Shown: positions 1 through 6,856 of the stretch, one piece after another
Layout of the letters: each line of letters starts with the position of its first letter
Numbering within the stretch: position 1 is the first letter of the stretch
Source: an uncultured Verrucomicrobiota bacterium
GTDB taxonomy: Bacteria > Verrucomicrobiota > Kiritimatiellia > RFP12 > UBA1067
NCBI GenBank assembly: GCA_937901395.1
Contig: CALCDB010000193.1
Location: 1-17,115 of the forward strand
Direction: 5' to 3'
Length of the DNA stretch: 17,115 nt
Notes under the pieces: generated by a model
What the model saw: only the letters and a program-made list of their open reading frames with translations
Database searches by the model: none
Told to the model about the DNA's origin: nothing
Program-made: the position numbers and the translations under genes

Positions 1-2
1 CG

Positions 3-647
3 AACCTTCTCCTCTCCCTGATGATCGGAGGCGTGGTCGGAAGCCGCATCGCCTACGTAATCGAGCACTGGCAGAGCGAGTTCGCGTCCAACCCCGCGGC
101 AATCATCCGCGTCGATCAGGGCGGGCTCATGTTCTACGGTGGGTTCATCCTGTCGTTCATCGTGTTCTTCGCCTGGTGCTTCGTAAAGAAGGAGAATCCG
201 CTGAAGCTCGCGGATCTCCTGGCGGCGGTCGTTCCGCTCGGACACGCCTTCGGACGCATCGGCTGCTTCTTCTACGGCTGCTGCTACGGACGCGATTCCG
301 ACGCCTGGTGCGCCGTCACGTTTCCGGCGGGGAGCCCCAGCTGGTTTGAGCATGGCGGCCGAATGGTCAAGGTATTGCCTACGCAACTTTTCGAAGCGGG
401 GGCGCTCTTTTTGCTTTTCGCGCTCTTGTTGTCCATTTGGCATAAGCGCAAGTATCTTCACGAAGGTCTTATTACGGGAACATATCTGATAGGATACGCG
501 GTAATTCGATTCGGCATCGAATTCCTGAGAGGCGATCCACGAGCCGCGATTGGTCCGTTTAGCATCAGTCAAACGATTTCCATGGCGATGATAATTCTCG
601 GCATCGTCTTTATCGGCATATCTCGAAGGCGGGAGAAGGCGTCTTGA
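3..647 (+). CDS. lgt: Prolipoprotein diacylglyceryl transferase, 5'-truncated by window edge
   Basis: Lgt is an inner-membrane enzyme that moves diacylglycerol from phosphatidylglycerol onto the lipobox cysteine of prolipoproteins. The frame is open to the window edge; codons before the ATG at 21 read NLLLSL and run into the usual Lgt membrane helix, so the ATG is internal and the true start lies outside. Visible family features are GGLMFYGGF, the signature HAFGRIGCFFYGCCYG, and a C-terminal IRFGIEFLRGDPR block carrying conserved arginines. The Asn of the classical GRxGNF signature is Cys here, a variant I recall from other phyla. Several hydrophobic helices are present. The stop overlaps the TTG start of the next gene (TTGA). 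Codon use changes inside the gene: all eight Ile codons up to about position 270 are ATC, then only 4 of 13. Confidence 0.95.
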   Translation, partial: NLLLSLMIGGVVGSRIAYVIEHWQSEFASNPAAIIRVDQGGLMFYGGFILSFIVFFAWCFVKKENPLKLADLLAAVVPLGHAFGRIGCFFYGCCYGRDSDAWCAVTFPAGSPSWFEHGGRMVKVLPTQLFEAGALFLLFALLLSIWHKRKYLHEGLITGTYLIGYAVIRFGIEFLRGDPRAAIGPFSISQTISMAMIILGIVFIGISRRREKAS

Positions 648-1627
648 GCTTGCATGTGATAATCGGGAGCGATGATTTTTTGGTGGAGAGCGCCGCCAAG
701 AAGATTATTGGGGATCGATCGGGACTTGAGGTAATTGATTCAAACATTTCCACCAATGCCGAACTGCAGCTAAGGGACATTCAGGCGGCGGATGCGAGTT
801 TTTCCACTCCGCCGTTTCTTGATCCAAGAAAAGTGACGTGGTGGAGAAACGTCAATTTTCTGCCAGGCGGCAAGAAGGAGACAAGCGAAGAGGTAAAAGC
901 GGCATTGGCCAAGTTCGCGGAAAAGTTGGGTAGCGTCGAGTTGCCGGAGGAGCAGCACTTCATAATTTCGGGTCCGCATTTGCTAAAGACATCCATTTTC
1001 GCGAAGCGGGTTTCCAAGTTGGCGGAAGTGTGCGTATTCCCCGAGAGCAACGCGAAGGGGGATATTCGCAGCACGGTAGTGAGGACGATTGATATCGCGA
1101 AAGATATGGGGCTAAGCTTTTCGTCGGGCGCGGCGGAGGGGTTCATCGCGCTTGTGGGCACGGATACGCGCTTAATAATGAGCGAGCTCGGCAAGCTTCG
1201 CGATTATTTGGGGAATGAGCGCAACGTAATCACCTCCGATGATATCGCCGAAATCAGTTGTCCGGGAATTGGGATTGAAGTGATGTTATGGGATGTGACA
1301 GATGCGATTGGGCGAAGAGATTTGGCGGGTGCGCTCAATGCGATTCACAAATTCGAGGCGCAGAACGGCTTTGAGGTTTTCATGACCATGATGATCGAGA
1401 AGTTCTTTCGTCAGATGATTGATGTGGCGATGAAGCGAACGAATGGAATTAATCCATACGCGATAAGCAAGCTCAGCGCCTTCGCACGAAACTGGAGCTT
1501 GGGCGAATTGAAGATTGCGCGTCAACGATTCTTCAATCTGAGGGAGAAGGTAGTTTCCGGTTTTTCCGGGGGCAAGGAGATAATCATAACGGATTTGATA
1601 AGGATAATGCGGAGGCGAGCGCGATGA
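644..1627 (+). CDS. holA: DNA polymerase III delta subunit (clamp loader) homologue
   Basis: This is the delta subunit of the clamp loader, which opens the sliding beta clamp during replication. The 327-residue protein starts IIGSDDFLVESAAKKI, matching the family's opening 'G-x-D-x-[FY]-L-[IV]-E' pattern in place of a working Walker A. The C-terminal third has the helical collar pattern of HolA: a block around MMIEKFFRQMIDVAMK, then NPYAISKLSAFARNWSLGEL and a final helix DLIRIMRRR. Length is close to the E. coli protein (343 aa). The start is a TTG overlapping the lgt stop, with GGGAG at 631-635 giving about 8 nt spacing, so the start looks sound. Conservation is low, as is normal for HolA, so the family call rests on end motifs and overall length. 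Confidence 0.82.
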   Translation: MSLHVIIGSDDFLVESAAKKIIGDRSGLEVIDSNISTNAELQLRDIQAADASFSTPPFLDPRKVTWWRNVNFLPGGKKETSEEVKAALAKFAEKLGSVELPEEQHFIISGPHLLKTSIFAKRVSKLAEVCVFPESNAKGDIRSTVVRTIDIAKDMGLSFSSGAAEGFIALVGTDTRLIMSELGKLRDYLGNERNVITSDDIAEISCPGIGIEVMLWDVTDAIGRRDLAGALNAIHKFEAQNGFEVFMTMMIEKFFRQMIDVAMKRTNGINPYAISKLSAFARNWSLGELKIARQRFFNLREKVVSGFSGGKEIIITDLIRIMRRRAR

Positions 1628-2337
1628 GCAGAGAGGTTCTCAATCTAAGGCAAGCCGCCGAGCATGTGCATATCGACGAGAACGAGCTGAAGCATTTCGC
1701 GCAGCGCGGAGAGGTAGCGGCGCAGAAGCGCGGGGATGAGTGGTATTTCGAGCATCGCGCATTGGATGAGTGGGCGCAGCGCAATTTGCTCTCATCGGGC
1801 GAGAGCGAACTTAAGAAGCAGCACCGCATAATGATGACGGAGCAACAGCGTTTCGCGAATAAGGATTGGGGCATTACCGAATTATTCAGCATGGAGGCGA
1901 TTTCGCTCAACATCCAAGCCAAGGCGAAGCCTGGGATTTTGCGGGATATGACGGAGTTGGCGGATTTAAGCGGCAAAGTATATGACAAGGATGGATTGTT
2001 CAAGGAGTTGTTGGCGAGGGAAGAGGCGGCCTCGACGGCGATTGGCGAGAGCGTGGCGTTGTTGCATCCAAGATTTCACGATCCTTACATGTTTGAGCAG
2101 AGTTTCATCGCGTATGGGCGTAGCGAGCGTGATATATTCTTTGGCGCGCCGAACGGGGAGGGGACGCGACACTTCTTTCTCATTTGTTCGACGGATCACG
2201 AGATACATCTTCACATCTTGGCGAGATTGGCTATCTTGGCGCATGGCTCGAATATGATCGAGCGGCTCGATTCGGCAAGCGGGCCAGAGGAAGTAGTGGC
2301 GATAATCGGGGAGTGCGAGGCGGAGTTTCGCAAATGA
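1624..2337 (+). CDS. HTH (excisionase-type) plus PTS EIIA type-2 domain fusion
   Basis: This 237-residue protein has two parts. Residues 4-55 resemble a MerR/excisionase winged helix: LNLRQAAEHVHIDENELKHF, then a wing-like GDEWYFEHRALDEW. Residues 85-237 resemble a PTS EIIA domain of the fructose/nitrogen (PtsN) type. REEAASTAIGESVALLHPR places H148 where EIIA carries its phosphorylated His, and HLHIL (195-199) matches the second conserved His region. PtsN-type EIIA proteins usually act as phosphorylation-dependent regulators; a DNA-binding fusion suggests the phosphorylation state could be read out at promoters, which is inference. The start has GGAGG at 1611-1615 with 8 nt spacing and overlaps the holA stop (ATGA). 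No EI, HPr or sugar permease gene is in the window. Confidence 0.78.
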   Translation: MSREVLNLRQAAEHVHIDENELKHFAQRGEVAAQKRGDEWYFEHRALDEWAQRNLLSSGESELKKQHRIMMTEQQRFANKDWGITELFSMEAISLNIQAKAKPGILRDMTELADLSGKVYDKDGLFKELLAREEAASTAIGESVALLHPRFHDPYMFEQSFIAYGRSERDIFFGAPNGEGTRHFFLICSTDHEIHLHILARLAILAHGSNMIERLDSASGPEEVVAIIGECEAEFRK

Positions 2338-2963
2338 AAAATTTTCTTTTCTTTGATTTGGACGGAACCTTGGCGGATACCGATCGTGATATCCGCGAGG
2401 CATGGAAGGCGGCGATTGCGGATGCGGGAATGAGATGCGCCGATTTCGACGAGAAGTTCGTTGCGGGTCCGCCATTCGACGAGATGGCGAAAATGCTTTT
2501 TCCGAATGAATATACGCCAGAGTTGGGCGAACGATTCAAGCGGAGCTTTGCCCATCATTACGATGGCGATGGTTTTCCGAATACTTTCGAGTATCCAGGC
2601 ATCGCGGAGGAATTGAAGGCGTTGAAGCGCATGGGCAAGCGCATGTATATCGTGACCAACAAGCGGTATATCGGAGCGATGGCGATGGCAAGGCATTTCG
2701 GGTGGGATAAGATCTTCGATGGGCTTTACGCGGGTGACATGTATCCAGAAGGCAAACTTCGCAAGCCAGCGCTGCTTAGGCGCGTAATTGGCGAGCTCAA
2801 GGCGGAGCCGTCGGAGAGCGTGCTTATCGGCGATACCTTGCTTGATTTCGAGGCGGCGCGGGAAAATGGCATCGAGTCAATAGGCGTTACTTGGGGCTAT
2901 GGAAAGCGGGAGGAATTGGAGCATGCGGATAAATTATGTTCACACTTGCCATTTCCACTATAA
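2334..2963 (+). CDS. HAD-superfamily hydrolase, phosphoglycolate phosphatase-like
   Basis: This is a 209-residue haloacid-dehalogenase-type phosphatase. Motif I is FFDLDGTLADT (nucleophile D8, acid D10), motif II is IVTNK (T108), a motif III lysine is K141 or K144, and motif IV is LIGDTLLDFEAA (D167, D171). The cap between residues 15 and 90 is helical, as in the Gph/PgmB subclass, and GVTWGYG near the end matches the Gph group. The substrate cannot be told from sequence; phosphoglycolate, pyrophosphate or sugar phosphates are all possible. The ATG at 2334 overlaps the previous stop (ATGA) and has GGAG at 2322-2325; the longer in-frame version from 2184 lies within the preceding gene and was dropped. 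The 3' end contains the pyrH promoter. Confidence 0.88.
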   Translation: MKNFLFFDLDGTLADTDRDIREAWKAAIADAGMRCADFDEKFVAGPPFDEMAKMLFPNEYTPELGERFKRSFAHHYDGDGFPNTFEYPGIAEELKALKRMGKRMYIVTNKRYIGAMAMARHFGWDKIFDGLYAGDMYPEGKLRKPALLRRVIGELKAEPSESVLIGDTLLDFEAARENGIESIGVTWGYGKREELEHADKLCSHLPFPL

Positions 2964-2974
2964 AATGATACAAT
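2946..2974 (+). promoter_or_regulatory. Sigma-70-type promoter of pyrH, extended -10
   Basis: TTGCCA (2946-2951), a 17-nt spacer, then TACAAT (2969-2974) preceded by TGA, forming an extended -10. It overlaps the stop of the HAD gene. Only 7 nt separate the -10 box from the GTG start of pyrH, so transcription should begin at or next to the start codon and give a leaderless message. Confidence 0.72.
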
Positions 2975-2981
2975 CTCGGTT

Positions 2982-3710
2982 GTGAAAAAATCTTTACGTA
3001 GTTTGAAGTATAAGCGCATCCTGTTGAAGTTGTCCGGCGAGGTGTTGGGCAATCGTGAGACAGGCGAGTGCATCGACCCGAAAAACTTGGCTTTTATGGC
3101 CGAGCGCGTGAAGAAGATTCATTCGATGGGTTGCGAGGTTGGCATCGTGTTGGGCGGGGGAAACATCTTTCGCGGCTTGACGGGTGCGGGCAAGGGCGTA
3201 AATCGCGTGACTGGCGATTCGATGGGCATGTTGGCGACTATCATCAATGCGTTGGCGATGATGAATGCGCTTGAATCGATTGGCGTTCCCACGCGGGTGA
3301 TGACCGCGATTGAGATGCCGAAACTCGCGGAACCCTTTATTCAACGTCGCGCGTTGCGTCATTTGGAGAAGGGGCGCGTAGTGATCTTTGGCGGCGGGAC
3401 GGGCAATCCATATTTTTCAACGGATTCGGCGGCGGCGCTCAAGGCGAGCGAGATTGGCGCGGCGGCATTGCTCAAGGCGACGAAGGTAGATGGAATATAC
3501 ACCGCCGATCCGAAGAAGGATCCCAATGCGAAGAAGTACGCTTCGCTTAAATATGAGACAGCGCTCGAGAAGCGCCTTAAGGTAATGGATAGCGCGGCCT
3601 TTGCGCTTTGCATGGATAACGGCATTCCAATCATCGTATTTGATTTCTTTGATAAAAATGCCTTGGAACGCGTCGTCAAGGGCGACGCGGTAGGCACGAT
3701 AGTGAGGTAA
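2982..3710 (+). CDS. pyrH: UMP kinase
   Basis: PyrH phosphorylates UMP to UDP with ATP and is a hexameric cytosolic enzyme of the amino-acid-kinase fold. The 242-residue protein shows KYKRILLKLSGEVL at residues 9-22, GIVLGGGNIFRG (54-65), a GTGNPYFSTDSAAALKA nucleotide/UMP-binding block, KVDGIYTADPKKDPNAKKY, and the C-terminal end VVKGDAVGTIVR. All are typical and the length is normal. The chosen start is GTG at 2982; a TTG at 3003 is an alternative, but neither has a Shine-Dalgarno. The promoter just upstream fits a leaderless GTG start. It is followed after 4 nt by frr, the usual pyrH-frr pair; rpsB and tsf, often upstream, are absent here. Confidence 0.96.
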   Translation: MKKSLRSLKYKRILLKLSGEVLGNRETGECIDPKNLAFMAERVKKIHSMGCEVGIVLGGGNIFRGLTGAGKGVNRVTGDSMGMLATIINALAMMNALESIGVPTRVMTAIEMPKLAEPFIQRRALRHLEKGRVVIFGGGTGNPYFSTDSAAALKASEIGAAALLKATKVDGIYTADPKKDPNAKKYASLKYETALEKRLKVMDSAAFALCMDNGIPIIVFDFFDKNALERVVKGDAVGTIVR

Positions 3711-3714
3711 TGAA

Positions 3715-4278
3715 ATGGAAACTGTATCAGAAGTACTTAATGACACGAACCAGAAGATAAGCAAGAGCTTCGACCAGCTGAAGGCGCAGTTCGCGGGCCT
3801 CAGGACGGGCAAGGCCTCGCCGGCGATGGTTGATCAGATCAAGGTCGATTATTATGGTGCACCCACGCCAATCAAGAATCTGGGAACCATTTCAACCCCG
3901 GAGCCGCGCCAAATCAAGATCACGCCATTTGATCCGACGGTAATCGAGGCGATGAACAAGGCAATTCTGGCCGCGAACATCGGGGTGACTCCGCAGACGG
4001 ATGGCAAGGTATTGCGCATTACGGTTCCAGAGCTCAACGAGGAGCGTCGCAAAGAGATCGTCAAGGTAGCGAAGACCCAAGCGGAGGCACAGAAAGTAGC
4101 GATGCGCAACGTGAGGCGCGATGCCAACGAGACCGTGAAGAAACTGGAAAAGGATAAGAAGATTTCGGAAGATGATCTTAAGCAGGCCTTGGATCGCATT
4201 CAGAAGGCGACAGATGATGGCATTGCCAAGATCGATGCGGAGCTTAAGGCGAAAGAAGCCGAAGTGATGGCGGTTTAA
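3715..4278 (+). CDS. frr: Ribosome recycling factor
   Basis: RRF, with EF-G, splits post-termination ribosomes. The 187-residue length matches the family (about 185). Features seen: FAGLRTGKASPAMVDQIKVDYYGAPTPI near the N terminus, PEPRQIKITPFDP, the hinge and domain II (NIGVTPQTDGKVLRITVPEL), and the C-terminal domain I helices rich in Lys, Glu and Arg (RNVRRDANETVKKLEKDKKISEDD). The start ATG at 3715 has GAGG at 3704-3707, inside the pyrH stop region, giving good spacing. Codon use is more C-ending than in the adjacent operon genes, consistent with high expression. Confidence 0.98.
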   Translation: METVSEVLNDTNQKISKSFDQLKAQFAGLRTGKASPAMVDQIKVDYYGAPTPIKNLGTISTPEPRQIKITPFDPTVIEAMNKAILAANIGVTPQTDGKVLRITVPELNEERRKEIVKVAKTQAEAQKVAMRNVRRDANETVKKLEKDKKISEDDLKQALDRIQKATDDGIAKIDAELKAKEAEVMAV

Positions 4279-4307
4279 TAACATTTCAAGGTCAAGGAGT
4301 TAAAATT

Positions 4308-5210
4308 ATGGCAGATGTGGAAATGACACCAGTTGAAATGACCCCGATAGCCCCGGAGCCACCTAAGGCGAATCCATTGGGCTCGCCGACGGCGGTTCGC
4401 AAACCGGTAATTGGCGCAGGAATCAAGTTGCCGCCCAAGCCGACGGTCGCTACCGCAGGTTTGAAGTTGCCGCCCAAGCCAGTGATTCGCAAGCCAGGCG
4501 CTTCACCGATGGCGAAGCCGTTGCCCAAGCCGCTGCCGAAGCCAATCGCTCCCGCCGTGGCGAAGCCGGCGCCGGCCGTTGTCAAGGATGCCGCTGCCAC
4601 GCCAAGTACAGCTACGCCAATGGAGCAGCTTAAGGAAGTAACGCAAAAGTTGAAGGGCGTTACACAGGAGATTCCGCAGCAGGCGATTTTGCACAAGACG
4701 GGTATCATCGCGGATGGCGCCATTGAGGATGTGCAGAAGGAGGCGGCGAAACATAAGACGGCTCGTATTTCGCTCGCTGATGCGATTGGCGTAGCGCCAG
4801 TAAAAGAGTCCAGCCCGATGAAGACGATTCGCATTCAACGGCCGGCGAGCTTGGCGGCGAATGCCGAGGCCAAGGCGGCTGGCGGTGGTGATGCGGCGCC
4901 GAGTATCACGCAGAGGAAGACATTGAAGATTGCGCGCCCGGGAGCGGCGATTAGGCCCACTGGTAAGTTTGGCGCCACAGCGCAAAAGCCCGCGGAGGCA
5001 CAGGCGGCCGCACCGGCTTCGGATGGATCGGAAGTGGCGGATATTGCGGATATTCCGGATATGCCAGCTCCGAGAGTGCCGGTTAAGAATGTAGATACGA
5101 CTCCACAATGGGTTGTGGCGTTGTCGACTGCGGTTGGGGTAGCGGCATGTATCGCGATTGGTGCGCTTGCGTTCTTCCTCTACCAGAATTCTCAAACCAT
5201 ATATTTCTAA
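4308..5210 (+). CDS. Lys/Pro/Ala-rich tail-anchored protein, unknown function
   Basis: I do not recognise a named family. The 300 residues are low-complexity: residues 15-92 are rich in K-P and P-P-K-P (LPPKP twice, KPLPKPLPKP); residues 105-150 may form a helix or short coiled coil (EQLKEVTQKLKGVTQEI). Three K-T-[AIL]-[RK]-I motifs follow at 150-154, 172-176 and 204-208, then an Ala-rich linker with VADIADIPDMP. A single strong membrane helix at about 268-291 is followed by only nine residues. With no N-terminal signal, the bulk should be cytosolic and anchored by its tail, opposite to TonB, which it superficially resembles. AAGGAG at 4294-4299 with 8 nt spacing supports the start. Six bases later an ABC permease gene begins, so a link to that transporter is likely but unproven. 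Confidence 0.72.
   Translation: MADVEMTPVEMTPIAPEPPKANPLGSPTAVRKPVIGAGIKLPPKPTVATAGLKLPPKPVIRKPGASPMAKPLPKPLPKPIAPAVAKPAPAVVKDAAATPSTATPMEQLKEVTQKLKGVTQEIPQQAILHKTGIIADGAIEDVQKEAAKHKTARISLADAIGVAPVKESSPMKTIRIQRPASLAANAEAKAAGGGDAAPSITQRKTLKIARPGAAIRPTGKFGATAQKPAEAQAAAPASDGSEVADIADIPDMPAPRVPVKNVDTTPQWVVALSTAVGVAACIAIGALAFFLYQNSQTIYF
4425..4480 (+). repeat. Direct repeat encoding KLPPKP, period 39 nt
   Basis: AAGTTGCCGCCCAAGCC occurs at 4425-4441 and again at 4464-4480, in frame and 13 codons apart, encoding KLPPKP twice in the tail-anchored protein. It looks like a small internal duplication within a low-complexity coding stretch, not a mobile repeat. Confidence 0.85.
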
Positions 5211-5216
5211 GAGAAG

Positions 5217-6104
5217 ATGCGGCGCTGGTTTTCCATCGCCAAAGCGACGGCGCTTGAGATGCTATCCGAGCCGCTGTCGCTTCTTCTTTTGTTGTCGGCA
5301 TTGGCGCTTACGGTGTTCGCGCCTGCGTTTCATTATCATCAATTCGGTGAAGCTTCGCGAATGTCGAGGGATGCTGGTTTTTCGGCGATTTTCTTGGCGG
5401 GTAGTGCATTTTCGATCTTTGTTACCATCCGTGCGTTTCGTCGTGAGATTGAATCTGGTACGCTTGCGATGGCATTGTCGCATCCGATCGCCAGAGGCGG
5501 ATTCTTCTTGGCCAAATTATTAGGCGCGTGCTTTGCCTATTTGTTGTTTGTGATTATCGTTTTATGCGCATGTATGGTGATGATTATCGGCGCGGAAATC
5601 GGCGGCATCATCGCGGATCGTTCGGGGGATATCGCGCGTATATACGGGCCTTTCTTTGCCATCGGAGTCGGGCTAATAATCTTGCCGTTGATTATCGCGG
5701 CATTTTTCAATAGTTTCTTTCGTTTTCGCTTCATTCTTTCGGCGATCATCACGATGTTGATCTTGGCGATTTTGTCCTCCATAATCGCTATTTACATGGC
5801 GCCGATGATGATTCTGGCGCTTTTGCCGGTTGCAGTATTGTTGATGATTCCCGCCATTATCCTAATGGGAGCGTCCGGGGCTTTTGCGATGCGTTTTCGT
5901 GCGAACGGGGCGGCGACAATCGCGGGGATTTCCTTTGTATTGATGTTGCCGATGATCGGGTGTTATTATTTGCCTGATGCATTGACGAATGGGGGCGAGG
6001 TCGCCTGGAGTTATGTTGGTCTCGCCACGTTGGTTGCGATACCGGCATTCATAGCGGTTGCATTAATTGGAATCAATTTTATCAGTGAGCGAGATGTGCC
6101 ATGA
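5217..6104 (+). CDS. ABC-2-type transporter permease
   Basis: This 295-residue integral membrane protein is probably the first permease half of an ABC exporter. It has roughly six to eight hydrophobic segments: about 18-38, 53-74, 95-125, 140-165, a long stretch 170-220, 228-248 and 262-285. The short cytoplasmic element RAFRREIESGTLAMALSHPIARGGFFLAKLLG is the hallmark of ABC-2/NosY-like permeases ('E-x-x-x-G-T-l-x-x-l-x-s-x-P-x-x-R-x-x-[FY]-x-x-[GK]'), which couple to the ATPase through that region. The start has only a weak purine-rich upstream sequence (AAGAGAAG directly before the ATG). The stop overlaps the ATPase start (ATGA). The substrate cannot be assigned. Confidence 0.85.
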   Translation: MRRWFSIAKATALEMLSEPLSLLLLLSALALTVFAPAFHYHQFGEASRMSRDAGFSAIFLAGSAFSIFVTIRAFRREIESGTLAMALSHPIARGGFFLAKLLGACFAYLLFVIIVLCACMVMIIGAEIGGIIADRSGDIARIYGPFFAIGVGLIILPLIIAAFFNSFFRFRFILSAIITMLILAILSSIIAIYMAPMMILALLPVAVLLMIPAIILMGASGAFAMRFRANGAATIAGISFVLMLPMIGCYYLPDALTNGGEVAWSYVGLATLVAIPAFIAVALIGINFISERDVP

Positions 6105-6856
6105 ACGAGATTATAGAGCTTTCGGCGGTAAGGAAGGTTTTTCGAGATTTTTGGTTGCGGCCAACCGTTAATGCCGTGGATGGCCTTTCGATGTCGGTCA
6201 AGCGCGGTGAGGTCTTCGGCTTGTTGGGGCCTAATGGTTCGGGCAAATCGACGACTATTAAGATGATACTCGGGCTACTTACTCCCAGCGCGGGAGAGGT
6301 TCGTCTTTTCGGCGTTTCGCCTAAATCGGTGGAAGCGCGTCGACGTATTGGCTACTTGCCTGAACTCAGTTATTTGCATCCATTCCTGACTGCAAGCGAA
6401 ACGCTTAGGTACTATGCGGGACTATGCTCGCTTTCGCGACATGAAGCGAATGATCGCACGCATCAACTTTTGCAGATGGTAGGGCTAAGCGATGTCGCGA
6501 AACGTCCGGTAGGTAGCTTCTCGAAGGGGATGTCGCGTAGAATCGCGCTGGCGGCGAGTTTGATTGGCAAGCCGGAGCTATTGATACTTGACGAGCCGAC
6601 GAGTGGACTTGATCCAGTTTCCACGAAAGAGGTAAAGACCTTGATCAAGGCGCTGGCTAAAGGCGGAATGACGATTCTCACGACCTCGCATCTTTTATCC
6701 GATACCGAGGATATATGTGATAGAGTGATGATTCTCAATCATGGCAAGGCGGTTGCGGAAGGCAGGGTGGATGAATTAGGAACGAGCTTAGAGGAGTTCT
6801 TCTTGGCGAAAGTTGGAGATGCCGATGATTTCGTTTTGGCGGATTTTCTTGCTTGA
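6101..6856 (+). CDS. ABC transporter ATP-binding protein
   Basis: This 251-residue nucleotide-binding subunit powers the flanking permeases. Walker A is GPNGSGKST (43-51), the signature loop is SFSKGMSRR (139-147), Walker B is LLILDEP (160-166, catalytic E165), the D-loop is SGLD and the switch is H197 in TTSHLL. The Q-loop region reads IGYLPELSYLHPF, with Pro-Glu instead of Gln, as is common in the drug/sodium-export (CcmA/NatA-like) subfamily paired with ABC-2 permeases. The last part, EEFFLAKVGDADDF, resembles the accessory end of that subfamily. It overlaps both neighbours: 4 nt with the upstream permease and about 32 nt with the downstream one, indicating tight translational coupling. 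Confidence 0.97.
   Translation: MNEIIELSAVRKVFRDFWLRPTVNAVDGLSMSVKRGEVFGLLGPNGSGKSTTIKMILGLLTPSAGEVRLFGVSPKSVEARRRIGYLPELSYLHPFLTASETLRYYAGLCSLSRHEANDRTHQLLQMVGLSDVAKRPVGSFSKGMSRRIALAASLIGKPELLILDEPTSGLDPVSTKEVKTLIKALAKGGMTILTTSHLLSDTEDICDRVMILNHGKAVAEGRVDELGTSLEEFFLAKVGDADDFVLADFLA
6815..6818 (+). promoter_or_regulatory. Shine-Dalgarno deciding the second permease start
   Basis: GGAG lies 6 nt before the ATG at 6825, inside the end of the ATPase gene. It favours 6825 over the in-frame TTG at 6813 and the ATG at 6819. Confidence 0.6.

Noticed and set aside
2184..2333. Longer N terminus for the HAD protein
   Set aside because: Arg/Gly-rich shadow of the EIIA domain; motif I should be at the very N terminus, as it is from 2334.
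4503..5195. Antisense frame of 230 codons opposite the tail-anchored protein gene
   Set aside because: Arg/Leu-rich composition typical of the reverse complement of a Pro/Ala-rich gene; no domain seen.
4308..5210. TonB-like protein, because of Lys-Pro repeats
   Set aside because: The only membrane helix is C-terminal, so the repeats would be cytosolic, and no TonB C-terminal domain is present.
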